From the NCBI GenBank assembly GCA_902651635.1, contig CACRSC010001925.1:322830-386829 (forward strand): a DNA stretch of 64,000 nucleotides, in the 5' to 3' direction. The DNA comes from Mastigamoeba balamuthi. Taxonomy: Eukaryota > Evosea > Mastigamoebida > Mastigamoebidae. The notes under the pieces were generated by a model, which had not been told where the DNA came from, did not search any database, and saw only the letters and a list, made by a program, of their open reading frames with translations. Position 1 is the stretch's first letter, and each line of letters begins with the position of its first letter. Both the position numbers and the translations under genes were made by a program. Below are positions 42,928 to 54,347 of this stretch, in pieces.

Positions 42928-45900
42928 TGTTGCTGCTGCGCGAGCTCACTGGGGATGGCAGCGGACTGCGTTCCCTGGCTGCGTGTCTCGCGCCTTTGCT
43001 GCGCGGCCTGCTCGGTGTCGTTGCTCTCGTCGCCCTTCTGCGACGAGTCTAGGCGCCTCGACTGCGTCCTGCGGAGCGACGGCTGCCCTGCCAGGCGCGA
43101 CTGCGTCAGCGACAGCGCAGCGTCGGTGGACTGCAGCCTGCTCTCGAGCGTTTGCGTCTTCTCTCTGTAGAACTTCTGCTCGCGGCCTCCGTGAGACGGT
43201 GGGGCACGCCGATCGCTGCCAGAAAGTGCGCGCACCCTAACAGAATCGAGCTGCGACTTGGTCTCGTGCAGCTGCGACTGCGCCCTGCGCGTGGCCTCCC
43301 TCTGCTCCTCAAAGTCCTTTAGCCTGCCACTCACCGGGGCCGAGCACGGCACTCCGTCAGCGGGCGACGGCGAGTCGCGGAGGGAGGGCAGAACAGAAAC
43401 ACGAGCGCTCTCGCACCTCTTCTCGTACTCGCGCGTCAGGCGGTCGTGCTCGGCGCGCAGTGTCAGCAGGCGACGCTCAAACTCGTTCTCCTTCCTCACG
43501 TGCTCGTCGTTGACGCGTGCGAGCTCCCTCTTCAGCACGCTCACCACGTCGCTCTCCTCCTGCGTACCAGAGTCACAGCTGAGCCCGGCCGCCCCCCGCA
43601 GAGGAGTCCCCGTCGGCGCTTTGCACTCACGTTCGCTGCCCGGATGAGCGCGGCGATCGAGTTGGGGTTCCGCTTGGTGATGGCGTCCTGCAGGTCGCGC
43701 ACCTGCGCGTGGAGGGAAGGCTGCCCGTCAGCCGATCGAGCGCATAGAACGGGGACTTGCTCGCCTGTCTTTCGAGGTCTCGGACGTGCTTCCCGCTGGT
43801 ACTACGCTCGGCCGCGGCTGCGCGGGTCTCTGCCTGCATGATCTGCGACTTGTGGTCCCTCACGGACTGCTGCAGCTCGAGCACCTCCGCCCTGGCCGCC
43901 TCCAGCTGGTCCTCGAGCTCTGCAGCGCTCCGTGAGAGCCGCGCCCCTCCCCCCTCAGGGCCACGTGCCTTTGACGTGCGCCGTCAGCACGGCCTCGGCC
44001 TCGCGCAGCTGGCGAGCCTCGGGGCCTCGCAGCGCCTNGCCTCGGGGCCTCGCAGCGCCTCCTCTGCGAGCGGGTCCGGCTCCGGCACGGCCTCGCGCAG
44101 CCGCCTGTTCTCGTCGTGCAGCATCGCGATCTCCTTCCTTCAGCGCGGCGTGAGAGACGTCCCGGAGACCGCAGCCGGTGGCTCCGCGCGCACCTGTGCT
44201 CGTCGGTGATGGCCTGGTACTGCGCCTGGGCCTTGGCGATGCCGTCGCGCGCCCGCTTCTCGGCAGCGTCGAGCTCCTGCGCGTGCACGGCGGCCTGCGT
44301 CTTGTAGAACCTGAGCTCACCCTGCAGCGCGTCCTTCTCCCTCTCGGCCTCCTCCGCGCCCTCGCGCGCCTTGCGCTCCGTCTCCCTGATCTTCTCCGCG
44401 AGCCTCTCGCTCTCCTGCTTGTACCTTGGGGGGCGCACCCTTGAGCACAGCGCGGGCCGAGGCGGGACGGCTGTCGCAACTGGGTGAGCAGCTTCTCCTG
44501 CCCGACGACGAGCTTGCGGAGCGACGCCTTGTCCTCGTCGTCGTTGCTGCCGCCGGACCTGCCCGAGCTCGGGGGCGTGGCGTCCTGCCCCGCGGTGGGC
44601 GACCCCGCGCCGCCCCTGGGCGTGAGCCTGGCCCGCATGATCTTCTTCGAGAGCTCGCCGCCGAGCTTCTTGGGCTGCAGCTGCGGCACCCTGGCCTCCG
44701 CCCGCAGCCTCTGCTGCTCCAGCTCGCGCTGCGCCGCCGCGACCTGCGTCTCCGACGCCGTGTCGTGCACCTCAAAGGGCTCTGCCGGCCGAGCAGTCGC
44801 GTTACCCTCGTGTGGGGAGGGCTGGAAGCGCTGGCAGCCACTGACGCGCACCTGTCTCGACGATGGCGTCGTCCGCGACCTCGCCTCTGCCGGCGTACAT
44901 GGACTCCTGGTCCTTCTTGTGCCCCGCCACGGCCTTGTCGCGCCGGGGTGCCGCAGCAGCAGGCGCAGCAGCAGCAGCAGCAGGGGCCGCAGGCTTCTCG
45001 TCCTCCTCCTCAGACGAGGAGGACGGCTCGGAGATGCTCAGCAGGAGCTTGGCGTGGCGTGGCGGTGGGCGGTCGGCGGGCTTCTGCCTGGCCTCTGGGG
45101 GCGCGGCCTCGCTCTCCTGCTCCCGCGGCTGCTCCTGCTCGCTGGCCGCACTCTGCTGCATGCGGCTCTCGCCAGAGGACGAGGGCTCGCTGAAGCTGAG
45201 GTCCAGCTTCGAGCCTCCCTCGGGGCGCCCGCGCTCCTCCCGCGCCTCCCCTCCGCCCGTCCGCGAGTCCTCCAGCTGCCCGTCGCTCTCCTCCACACTG
45301 CTGCCCGCCCCCTGGGCCCCGCGGCTCGCCACCTCTGCCCCCTGCTGCTCCTGCCCGGCGCTGCCCTCGAGGCTCTCCTCCAGCCTCGCCTCCTCGCCGC
45401 CCTGCGAGTCCCCGAGCTCTCCCGAGTCGCCCAGCTCTCCAGCGCCCTCCAGCTGCTGCTGCTGCTCGGCGTGCTCGTGCTCGCTGGCGGTGCTCTGCCC
45501 CAGCGTGAAGTTCTGCATGCCGCACAGCTCGGGGTCCACTCCCCCTCCCTCGTCCTCGCCCTCCTCCCCCTCCTCGCCCTCGCGCTGCCCCTCGCCTGCC
45601 TCGCCTGCCTCGTCGTCTGCGGCCGCTGTGCCCCCGCTGGCCGGCCGCTCCTCCGCTGCGCTGCCCGCCGACGCCACCAGCGGCCCCGCGCTGCTCCCCA
45701 GCGAGTCCGCGCTCACATCCAGCACCGCGCGCACCGCCGGCGACGGCTGCTGCTGCCGCGGCGCGTGGCGGCGCCTGCGCGAGGGCGGCGACGACGGCGA
45801 CGACGGCGGAGGCGGCGACGAGGAGGACGAGGGCAGCGGCATCGTCGACGACGACGCGGTGGGCGCGGCGCGGCGGCGCGAGGGTGGCGCGGCGGCAGCG

Positions 45901-45962
45901 GGGGCAGTGCTGAGGCCCATGAAGGACTCGAAGCCCCCGGCCAGCTGGTCAAACACGGACAT
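41883..45962 (-). CDS. Long coiled-coil protein, golgin/TMF1-like
   Basis: The start is MSVFDQLAGGFESFMGLS at 45962. About 330 residues of acidic, Ser-rich disordered sequence follow, including two copies of a (L)(L/D)LSxSEPSSS motif (about residues 250 and 305). After that come some 800 residues of heptad-rich coiled coil over several exons, ending RKYYEQQLASRTAQIAQYRR and a short tail. A poly-Gln run of about 14 is encoded by a CTG-type repeat. A tiny contig-end repeat and one N (44038) interrupt one coiled-coil exon, so the exact frame there is unproven. Size and layout resemble golgins such as TMF1, with tethering at the Golgi as a possible role; I cannot confirm a Rab- or GRIP-type C-terminal domain. 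Confidence 0.6.
42894..42938 (+). repeat. CTG/CAG microsatellite encoding poly-Gln
   Basis: A run of CTG with two TTG interruptions on the plus strand codes for about 14 Gln residues in the coiled-coil protein on the minus strand. Length polymorphism is likely. Confidence 0.8.
44016..44060. repeat. Short contig-end repeat around single N
   Basis: The 22-base word ending in CTCGCAGCGCCT is present on both sides of the N at 44038. This is the same unmerged-overlap pattern as at 18137 and 29886, but very short. Confidence 0.8.
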
Positions 45963-48401
45963 CGCTGCGGAGCGCGCGCTTTTGGGCCCCGCGCGGTATC
46001 TCGGGATTCAATTGTGGAATCTCAGATACCAGCCGCCCAAATCACTTACGAAAACCGAGCACATGGCGCCGAGACCCAGAAAACCGGACGCAAGACGATA
46101 CGTGCAAGTGTGTCACTTCGGCCCCTCGAGCCCGTGGGACGGTGGAAGGACGAGAAGGTGGCACCCTATGTTCTTCGTTGGAGAGAGTGCCATGCATATG
46201 GATACAGGTGGGGGGACCAGAAAGGCTTCCTGCACTCTGATAGTCTGCAGTGAGCCCTCTGTGCAGGGTCACCAATCTCCCAGTGAAGCAAGAGGGCCAG
46301 CAGCTCTGGAGCTCAACTGATGCCACTGACACTTCTGATTCAGCACAGGGCTGGAGAGGCTATGGCACAGGTTGACAGAAGCCAGGCTCTTGTGTGCTGT
46401 GGCTCTGGGAAGGGGATTTTTCTGGTGGGAGGAATATTTTCAAGGACCTGGGCTGTTATGTTGGTATTAGGAAGGAAAATGCATGAATCTCGCAAGATTA
46501 ATTCTCCACATTGAGGTTTTAGTTTGTAGTGTGCATGGAAGTAGAGAAAGAAATAACAAAGAACAATAGAGGTTATTGATATCCAGCACAATTCCCACCA
46601 GCATGAAAGGTATCTTACAGTGATCTGTGCAAAATGAACAAAGGTCTCACTGCTTTCAGTGGGAGGAATGGTATAATGGGGGAATTTACTGAGCATGGTT
46701 GGTATACCTTTTTCTTCCTCATTTTGAGTTTTCTGGCAGAAAATTGACGTTCGTGACAAATTCTGAGAAGATGAAACACCCTGGTTTCTCATGTCCATTT
46801 GGTTGCTAGTGATGTTTACTCCAACTTTTGTATGAGTCATCTACCAGGAATCGGGGTTCTTGGAGATGACTTTTCTGTGAGAAAAAGATATGTGTATCTT
46901 TCATAACTTTACCTCCAAAGCTGAAGGAAGACTCACACACACCAGAGAACCTCTCAGCCCCAGAAAGCACCTCACACCACCTTCCTGCTACGCCTGCCCA
47001 CCTCGCCAGGTGGGTGGCACTGCCATCCATCANNNNNNNNNNNNNNNNNNNNNNNNNNNNNNNNNNNNNNNNNNNNNNNNNNNNNNNNNNNNNNNNNNNN
47101 NNNNNNNNNNNNNNNNNNNNNNNNNNNNNNNNNNNNNNNNNNNNNNNNNNNNNNNNNNNNNNNNNNNNNNNNNNNNNNNNNNNNNNNNNNNNNNNNNNNN
47201 NNNNNNNNNNNNNNNNNNNNNNNNNNNNNNNNNNNNNNNNNNNNTTCATCTGTTCTTGCCAGTGGACCAGTCGAATGACTCTGCATCTTGAATTGCTGCA
47301 CACCGAGTTCTGTTCGATCTACCAGAGCTCCAGGGGTTAAAGGAGATCCATCTATTCTCAGATGAAGGTAGTAAGCATTTCAGGAATGCTGCTGCCTTTA
47401 TTCATCTTTCACTCTTGGCAGACAAGCTTTGAAATCAGGGTGTTCAGTTCGAGGCTCACTTCTTTCCCTCTAACCATGGATCTGGTCCCTGTGATGCTGC
47501 TGCTGCTCATGGCAAACGTCTGGTGCGGCATGTGGAACTTAATACAGATCCTGCACATTCCCTGTTAATTCAGGATGTTGGAGAGTTGGCCTCTGTTGTA
47601 GAGGATGTTAGCCATACAGTGACTTTTGTGCTTGAGATGCCAGAGGACTTAGAAATTAACCCCACAGCAAAGACCTGGGAGGGATCACGGAACAAATGGC
47701 ACAAACTGACATTTCCTGATGTGGGAATGGTCATTTTGTGGCCACACAGTCGCTCAGAGAGGCCCCTGAAGACAAAGACAGTAGTAGTTCCCACCAAACA
47801 CACATTCATATAAACAAAGAAAAAACGCCAGTAAAAATCAAGAATAGGAACCAGATTCTCATACATTAAATGACGTTTCCAATGTGGAGAATCGGAATCC
47901 GTCAAGAAAACTGAGTGTTTCACCTTCTCAGAATTTGTCACTCCTTATCAACTCCTTCCTGATTCATATCATACTACTCGTATGCACCACCTTACCTTCC
48001 TCATTTCAACTACCTTTTCAGATATGGCAAACCATAATTGAAATTCATCTTTAATTGGACCCTGGGAGGTGGGAAGGTTTGTTGGATGCACAGTAGTCAT
48101 CTGACTGACAGGAATATTTGAGCCCTGTCAGTTGCAACCGTGTGGCATGGGAGACCTCAGCCAAATTTGTCCCACATCACACAGCAGCAATACTGCAGAA
48201 CTCGGGTGCCCGAGTGTTTTATAACTACAGAAGGCAGGGCTATGAGACACCCTTGCCAGTGGTGTCTGCTATCACCTTCCCCCGCCTCCGGGTTCATTCC
48301 CCGAGAGCACAGGCCAAGGTCGACGGCCCATGGTACCAAGCACGCGCAGAAATGCCAGTGGCTTGATAGCATTTTTCCCGACGTTGGTTCCGTAGCGGCT
48401 A
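45963..48401. other. Upstream region, AT-rich island and assembly gap
   Basis: The first 100 bases upstream of the coiled-coil gene carry GGTATCTC and CTCAGATACC words. From about 46250 the DNA becomes AT-rich and CpG-poor with no coding signal. Positions 47033-47244 are a run of 212 N. The sequence after the gap is of the same AT-rich kind until about 48360. Confidence 0.7.
47033..47244. other. Assembly gap (212 N)
   Basis: Continuous N run; contents unknown. Open frames drawn through it are artificial. Confidence 0.98.
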
Positions 48402-50110
48402 TCACCTCGGGATCGGCGCAGGCCCCGACGGCGGCGGCGGCATCGGCGGCGACATGCTCGGCGGCGGCGGCAACCCCTCGGTGCCGCGCTGCTGCTGCTG
48501 CTGCTGCCTGGGAGGAGGGACAGGCGGGGGCCTGGCAGGGGGGCTGTGCCTCTTGGTGGGGCTGTGGGGCGACGGCAGGTTCGCGGGCAGCGGCAGCGCC
48601 TCGTTCCACCGCGAGATCAGCAGGCGCACGAGCATGTTGACGTAGCCCATCTCGCTGAGGGCGCTGGCGGGGTCGATGTCCTCGGGGCGCCGCCAGATGA
48701 GCGTGGGGCCCAGGCAGACGCTGATGTTCTCGACGGTCATCTTGTTGACGGCGCTGTGGCGCGAGAGCTCGTAGGCGAACAGGCAGATGTGCCACAGCAG
48801 CAGCTTGTTGGGCTCGGGCAGCCGCGTGAGCACGTCCTTGACCGCTGCGCACCGCTGGTCGTCGTTCAGCGAGGGATCTGTGCGGCAGTCAGAGATTGTG
48901 TCAAATTTTCCCGCGTGATGTCACAAAATCCACGAGGAATCAGAATCAGTCATTTCAATCAATACCTTGCATGGGCACAAGGAGGGGGTCGAACAGGTCG
49001 TAGGTCAGCAGGGGGACTGGCAGCTCACGCAGAAACATCCTGGGGGTGGGGAGATGTGTGGTTTTAGTTGCGGACTGAGACATTGCGGCGGTCACTTGAG
49101 AAGGCCCGCTATCGAGTGCGGGTCGAGGCACGGGGTGATGTCCACCAGCTGGCCTGCGTCGTACGCCATGCGCAGCTCCGAGATGACAGCCCGGTCCCCA
49201 GTCACTCTGAGAAGCCCCTCGGTCTCGAGAGCTGCAGTTCACATCTCCTAAATTCTAGGAAACCCACGTCATCACCATCAAACACACAAGCGCACCGTTG
49301 TCCATGCAGTATCCTATGCAGTCGTTCACCACGATGGGCACACGGCAGTTGCGGTTGGAGGGGTTGGCCAGCACGCTCTCGAGCGACTCGCCGAAGAGGG
49401 GCTGCATCTGCGTCTCCATGCGCACCACAGAGGCGGGCAGGTGCAGCTGCTGCGGGCTGAGGTAGTCCCATATGCCCGTCAGCGACTCGACGTAGGTCAG
49501 CTTGCGCCAGAACTTCTGCGACAGGAACGGGCGGAACAGCCCAAACACCATCTTCAGCCACGTGGTCGGTCGCACCACGTACAGGTGCTTCAGGTTCTTC
49601 TTGTACCTGTCTGCGCGTGAGGCCCCGCAGCAATGTTCCGCGTGGGGGGAGCAATTGAATTCAATTCCCGGGGGAGGAGCGCAAAAGGAGCGCGCACTTG
49701 CGGTTGAACAGCCCGTAGACCCTCCGCATCCATCCGAACGACGGCCTGTTGGCCGACGACATGTTCGCGTGTATGTACACCAGCACATACCTGCGCAGGT
49801 GGGGGAGGGGGATGCGTCAGCGCAGGCAATTCTCGTGATTCAGAGGCAGTTCGGAATCTCCAGAGAGTGTGTGGGGAGCGATATGTTCGTACGGCGACTC
49901 GACGACCTTGTCCATCGTGCGCAGGATGAAGAGGAAGACGCGGTCGAGGCTGACGGTGCGCGCGGGCATGTTGCACCCGACAAAGACGACGATGGTGCGG
50001 CCCTCGGCGTCGAAGCCGCTCGTGTAGAGGAAGTTGAGCTTCTGCAGGTCCGACAGGTCCTCCGCCATCGACTTGGCCAGCAGCGCCCTGTACCCCTTGT
50101 CCGCCGCAGG

Positions 50111-50143
<33 letters not shown>

Positions 50144-50331
50144 GCAGCAGCAGCGGCGGTAGCGGGCTGCGGGGGGTCGTCCTCGAACGCCAGCGCGGCG
50201 TCGACGGCGGGGGCGGCGCTGCTGGCGACGGGCTCGTCGTCGTCGAGGCCCGCGATCACGCTCAGGCGGCGCAGGTCGTCGGTGTTGAACACGACGGCCT
50301 TGCGGCGGGCGTCCTTGTCCTTCTCCGCCAT
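48402..50331 (-). CDS. SEC14-RhoGAP protein (ARHGAP1/p50RhoGAP type)
   Basis: The start Met at 50331 begins MAEKDKDARRKAVVFNTDDL. A CRAL-TRIO/SEC14-like (BCH) domain follows: LNFLYTSGFDAEGRTIVVFV, VFLFILRTMDKVVESPYVLV (across an intron), RKYKKNLKHLYVVRPTTWLK and FWRKLTYVESLTGIWDYL. A linker leads to a RhoGAP domain: ALETEGLLRVTGDRAVISEL (with the arginine finger in LLRVTG), LLKMFLRELPVPLLTYDLF, DVLTRLPEPNKLLLWHICLF, NKMTVENISVCLGPTLI. The C-terminus is Pro/Gln-rich. The order is that of ARHGAP1, which binds lipid and small GTPases through SEC14 and stimulates GTP hydrolysis by Rho/Cdc42. Within a CTG/Ala tract (about 50110-50150) the frame changes without an obvious intron, so repeat-length error is likely. 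Introns use GTGCGC, GTACGA and GTGACC donors. Confidence 0.88.
50110..50150 (+). repeat. CAG/CTG microsatellite in SEC14-RhoGAP gene
   Basis: About ten GCA/CAG units interrupted by GGG. On the minus strand it reads as poly-Ala or poly-Leu depending on frame; the N-terminal and SEC14 reading frames differ by one position across it. Confidence 0.75.
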
Positions 50332-50866
50332 GGCGCGGGCCCCCGGGGGTGTCGGACGCGTTGCGGGGTGCTGGTGGGGGGTTGTGGCGAGAAGATATCG
50401 CAGATATCTCAAGATATTACGACGGCCGTTGATCGGCGAAGCGGCGTGCCACGCACCGGGTGATTCGCCCGCCTGCTCCTCGGACGGCCAACACGCCGGC
50501 GCGGCAGCACGCCAGCAGGGCACGGCGGCGTCCGCGGACGAGCCTCGAGCGGGTGCGGCTGCGATGCTGTGCATCTTTCCTGATTCCGAGTGAAGTTGTG
50601 GCAGTGGATCAGTTGTATTGCACACAACTCCATTTTGCTCTTCCGCCACGGCGGTTGTTCCGCGAATAACCGAGGTGCATCTGGACGTGCAGGATGGACC
50701 AACAAGAGGAGGGGGCGAGTGTGCGCGGGACAGTCTGACACCTGTCCTTCGTTCCGATTTTCCAGAGAAATCTAACAATCTAAAAAAAGAACCGCCCGGC
50801 GGGACAGACCTCGCCCGCCTCTGTCGTCGCTCGCCCCTCTGCCTCTGCTCCACCACCCGCGCGATA
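50332..50866. promoter_or_regulatory. Divergent promoter interval, SEC14-RhoGAP / KAP3
   Basis: 535 bases without a supported gene. It holds two adjacent palindromes: GATATC at 50394-50399 within GAAGATATCG, and AGATATCT at 50402-50409. The rest is GC-mixed, with short open frames only. Confidence 0.4.
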
Positions 50867-53850
50867 ATGGACCAGGCCAACACGACGGTCAAGAAGCGCA
50901 TCAAGGCCGGCGAGATCGAGGCCGACAGCACCGGCAGCGCAGTCGTCGTCAACTACGTCGTCGAGGCCTCGCTCGTCGACCTCGCCACCCGCGCCGTGCT
51001 GCACACCGAGAGCAAGGTGCGCTGCAGCCCCGCTTCCCCCCTCCACTTGGGAGGCTGGGATGGCCAACGATCCCGCGAGGCCGGATATTTCCAGATAGAT
51101 CGGGAAACCTGAGATATTGGGCTGATATCTTAATAACAAGGAATCCACACGCTGAAGAGGAAGTACGGTTAATGCTGAGTCGCGTGCTGCACAGGCACAA
51201 CAAAAGAGGATCCCAGTACGGCTGACGGAGCACACGGACGTGCCGGCGCTGGCGAGGGAGATCATCGACAAGTGCAAGTACGTCAACCCCGCCAAGGAGA
51301 TGCAGCTCATCGACCTCCTCGAGCGCATGCGCGATGCCGTTGTCTACGGCGACCCCTCGCTGGTCGCAGGTACACTGAGACACGATTCTACACCGTTTTG
51401 AACTCCAGCTGCGTTATCAGTTGCAGCTGAGTTTTACAGTTGCACAGATTACTGATTCGCAATGTGAATGCAATTGCATGTAGGCCCAACTGCGAGCTCG
51501 TCGGGAACCAAGTCCAAGGACGGCATGTCCAAGCTGGCGGAGCTGACCGAGATGCTGTACGACAAGACAGAGGTCAAGATCGCGGGGGCAGAGGGCATCC
51601 TGCAGCTGGCGCAGGACAAGGACAACCTCGAGGTCCTCGCGGGCGACGAGACGCTCCTGGGCATCCTCGCGAGGGTCCTCAGGGACGACGCTGCCGAGAG
51701 CGTCGAGCTCGGCACAGCCGTGGTCAGCATCTTCTTCTGCTTCAGCACCTACAGTGTCTTCCACCCAGTTGCGTCTGATCCGCAGATCGATTCCAGCTCT
51801 CTGCATTCATTTTCCTTAACCAAATACAACTCTCTAGACGCTCATACAGCACCGTGTTGGCGAGGGCTGCTTCAAGGAGATAGAGAACGAGCTCAAGCGA
51901 CGCCAGTTTTTCGAGCAGGATCTCACACAGAAGAAGCTCCAACGTGCGCTCCTTCCCCGCTGTCCTTACTTGCGTTTGGTTCACTGGCCTGCTCCCCGAT
52001 GCTGCCAGTGAGCGGGGCCAGCGGGGCGGCCAAGGAGAAGCTGCAGCAGGAGTACTCTGCTGAGGTGAAGAAGTTCTCGCTGCTCAAGAGGAAGCAGGAC
52101 CAGCTGCTGGCCGTGTGCTTCCACGTGCTGCTCAACATGGCCGAGGACAGCTCGACGGCCGAGAAGATGGTCAAGCGGGGCCTCTTCCCGCTGCTGCTCT
52201 CGTGCGTCGAGTTCGAGAGCGAGAGCCTCCTGCTCGTGGTCGTCACGTTCCTCAAGAACCTGAGCATCTTCAAGGAGAACATCAAGAGCATGGCCAGCAA
52301 TGCCCCCTCTGCCGCAGCACCGCTGACGGCCCTCTGCAGATTGCGGTGGACATCGGCGCCAAGATCACGAGGCTGCTGTCGCACAAGGAGGTGAAGATCA
52401 GGGACGCCGTTGTCAGGCTGTTCCTGAACCTCTCGTTCAGCCCGGACCTCCAGAAACAGGTCACCAGTTCGGCCCCCGGTTGCGCTCTCTGACGCTCTCG
52501 GGGGTCCGCAGATGATCGCGTGCGGATGCGTCGACAAGCTCGTGGCGCTGATACCCGACCAGGAGCTGCAGACCAACGTCCTCCGCGTGCTCTACCAGCT
52601 CTCGCTGAACGAGTCGCACCGACAGGTCTTCCTCAAGACGACCGTCGCTCAGATGGCACGCATGCGGGGCCACAGCGGGTCGCACACGTCTGACGCCCCA
52701 GCCAATGCCGCAGCTGCAGCAGATGATCATCAAGTGGCCCGAGAGCAAGGTGGGGGAGGACGTCATAGGGCTCGCGGTGAACCTGGCGTCGCACCCGCAA
52801 CTCGCGGAGCAGCTGCTCGTCGACCCCACGGCGGGCACAGCGGCCCCGATGGTAGAGCGCTTCCTCCGCACAAAGGATCCGCTGCTGCTCAAGATGCTGC
52901 ACAACTGCACGCACTCCCCCGCCTGTCAGAGCCAGATCGAGGTCCGTCGGGTCCCGGCAGCACTTTCTTGCCCGTGTCTCATTCGCACATTGTTTTTTTT
53001 CCAAATGAAAGCCGCACATCGACAAGCTGGTGACACTGGCGATATCGGCGCCCAAGGAGCTCATCATCGACCTGCTGGGCATCATCGCCAACATGGACGC
53101 TGTGCAGATCGACTGGGCGGCGCTCGTGAAGCGGTTCCAGCTGCTGGACTTCCTCTCGCGCGTCATTCAGCAGTACCGCAAGGACGACTCGATCATGACC
53201 GAGGTCATCGCGATGCTGGGCACCGTCGTCGGCGACAGGCAGGTCGCCACGTCGGCCGCGCGCGTCGACATCGTGGAGCCGCTCGTCGAGATGCTGCCCG
53301 AGAAGCGGACCAACGAGCCGCTGCTGATCCAGCTGCTGCACACGATGTACAAGCTCGTGCTCTTCAAGGACACGCGCCGCATCCTGCTGACCCCGCGCTT
53401 CTCAAACATGCTGCTCGAGTTCTACTGCACCAAGAACTCCACCGTGCGCACCATCGTCGGCACCACCCTCGACCTCGTCATGGTGCGCCATGCCACCTAT
53501 GCCCGCCTCCATTTTTCACCTCGGTTCTCGCCCAGGAATGCGACCCCAAGCTGGCGGACGTTATCAGGTCGAAGAAGTTTGAGCTGCACAACAGCCGGTG
53601 GCTGCAGGCTGTGACGGCACCAGACGCGGGGAGGACGCTCAAGTACGAGCGACCGCCGCCTGAGTTTGAGGACGAGGAGCCGGCGACGCCCGAGAGCGGC
53701 GGCGAAGTCCAGACGTCGCCGAGCCCCATGGGGGCCGCAGCCTCCCCTGCTCTCGCGTGCGCGCATCCCCCTCGTTCGCCGAACATGGCCAAGGGAACTC
53801 ACACAAGCCCCCCCCCCCCCCCCCGCAGCGTCGAGAACCTGGACTCGTGA
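50867..53850 (+). CDS. KIFAP3: Kinesin-associated protein KAP3 (kinesin-2 accessory subunit)
   Basis: The start MDQANTTVKKRIKAGEIEAD at 50867 leads into the KAP N-terminus (YVVEASLVDLATRAVLHTES; RLTEHTDVPALAREIIDKCK). Armadillo repeats run through the remainder: LAELTEMLYDKTEVKIAGAE, LLAVCFHVLLNMAEDSSTAE, LLLVVVTFLKNLSIFKENIK, RDAVVRLFLNLSFSPDLQKQ, LVALIPDQELQTNVLRVLYQ, LLKMLHNCTHSPACQ, LIIDLLGIIANMDAVQIDWA and MLLEFYCTKNSTVRTIVGTT. It ends with an acidic tail and VENLDS. KAP3 binds the tails of the two heterotrimeric kinesin-2 motors in anterograde intraflagellar transport, so its presence implies a cilium or flagellum. There are about ten introns; the last has an acceptor preceded by a pure run of C (53809-53825). 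One intron (about 51010-51190) has GATATC and AT-rich words like those in promoters. Some middle exon edges (51740-52060) were not resolved. Confidence 0.88.
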
Positions 53851-54347
53851 GACCGGGAGAGGAGGGTGGTGGTCATGGCCACCCAAGAAGAACTTGTTTT
53901 GTGATCAGCGGTCCACCCAGAGCACTGCGCACTCCGGAAAGATTCTTGCCTCAGAACGTGTACCCGTGAGGCGTTCTGCGCGTGGCCACTCCGCGCTGTC
54001 AGGATGATTCCATCTATTAAGTGATCCTGGCTTTTCTTATAAGCACACGTCAACGTTGCGGTGTTTTATGGCGAGGCGTTTTTGCGGTGGCATTGACGAT
54101 CCATGAGGAACATTTCCTAATAGAGCAAATCAGGGCCAGACCCACGCCGCACCGTAGGCCCGTGCTAGCAGGTCTACAATCAGCAACGGCCCCGCTGGGT
54201 ATTGGAGGCCGCCGATCGGCAGGATGACGAACAGCAAGTCTCGGGCGGCAATGCGCGTGAATGCAATCTCCATTTTTAGACACGTTCATATCTCTCGAAA
54301 GCAATTTCGATCAGGCCCTGCGAACCCGGACAGCACACTGCCTCTGA
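53851..54347. promoter_or_regulatory. Intergenic region upstream of kinase/cyclase receptor
   Basis: 497 bases; moderate AT, no coding signal or RNA gene recognised. A short AT-rich stretch with ATATCTC (54290-54296) lies about 55 bases before the start codon. Confidence 0.35.

Noticed and set aside
46806-47340. Open frames across the N run
   Set aside because: They consist mostly of unknown residues and end in AT-rich non-coding sequence.
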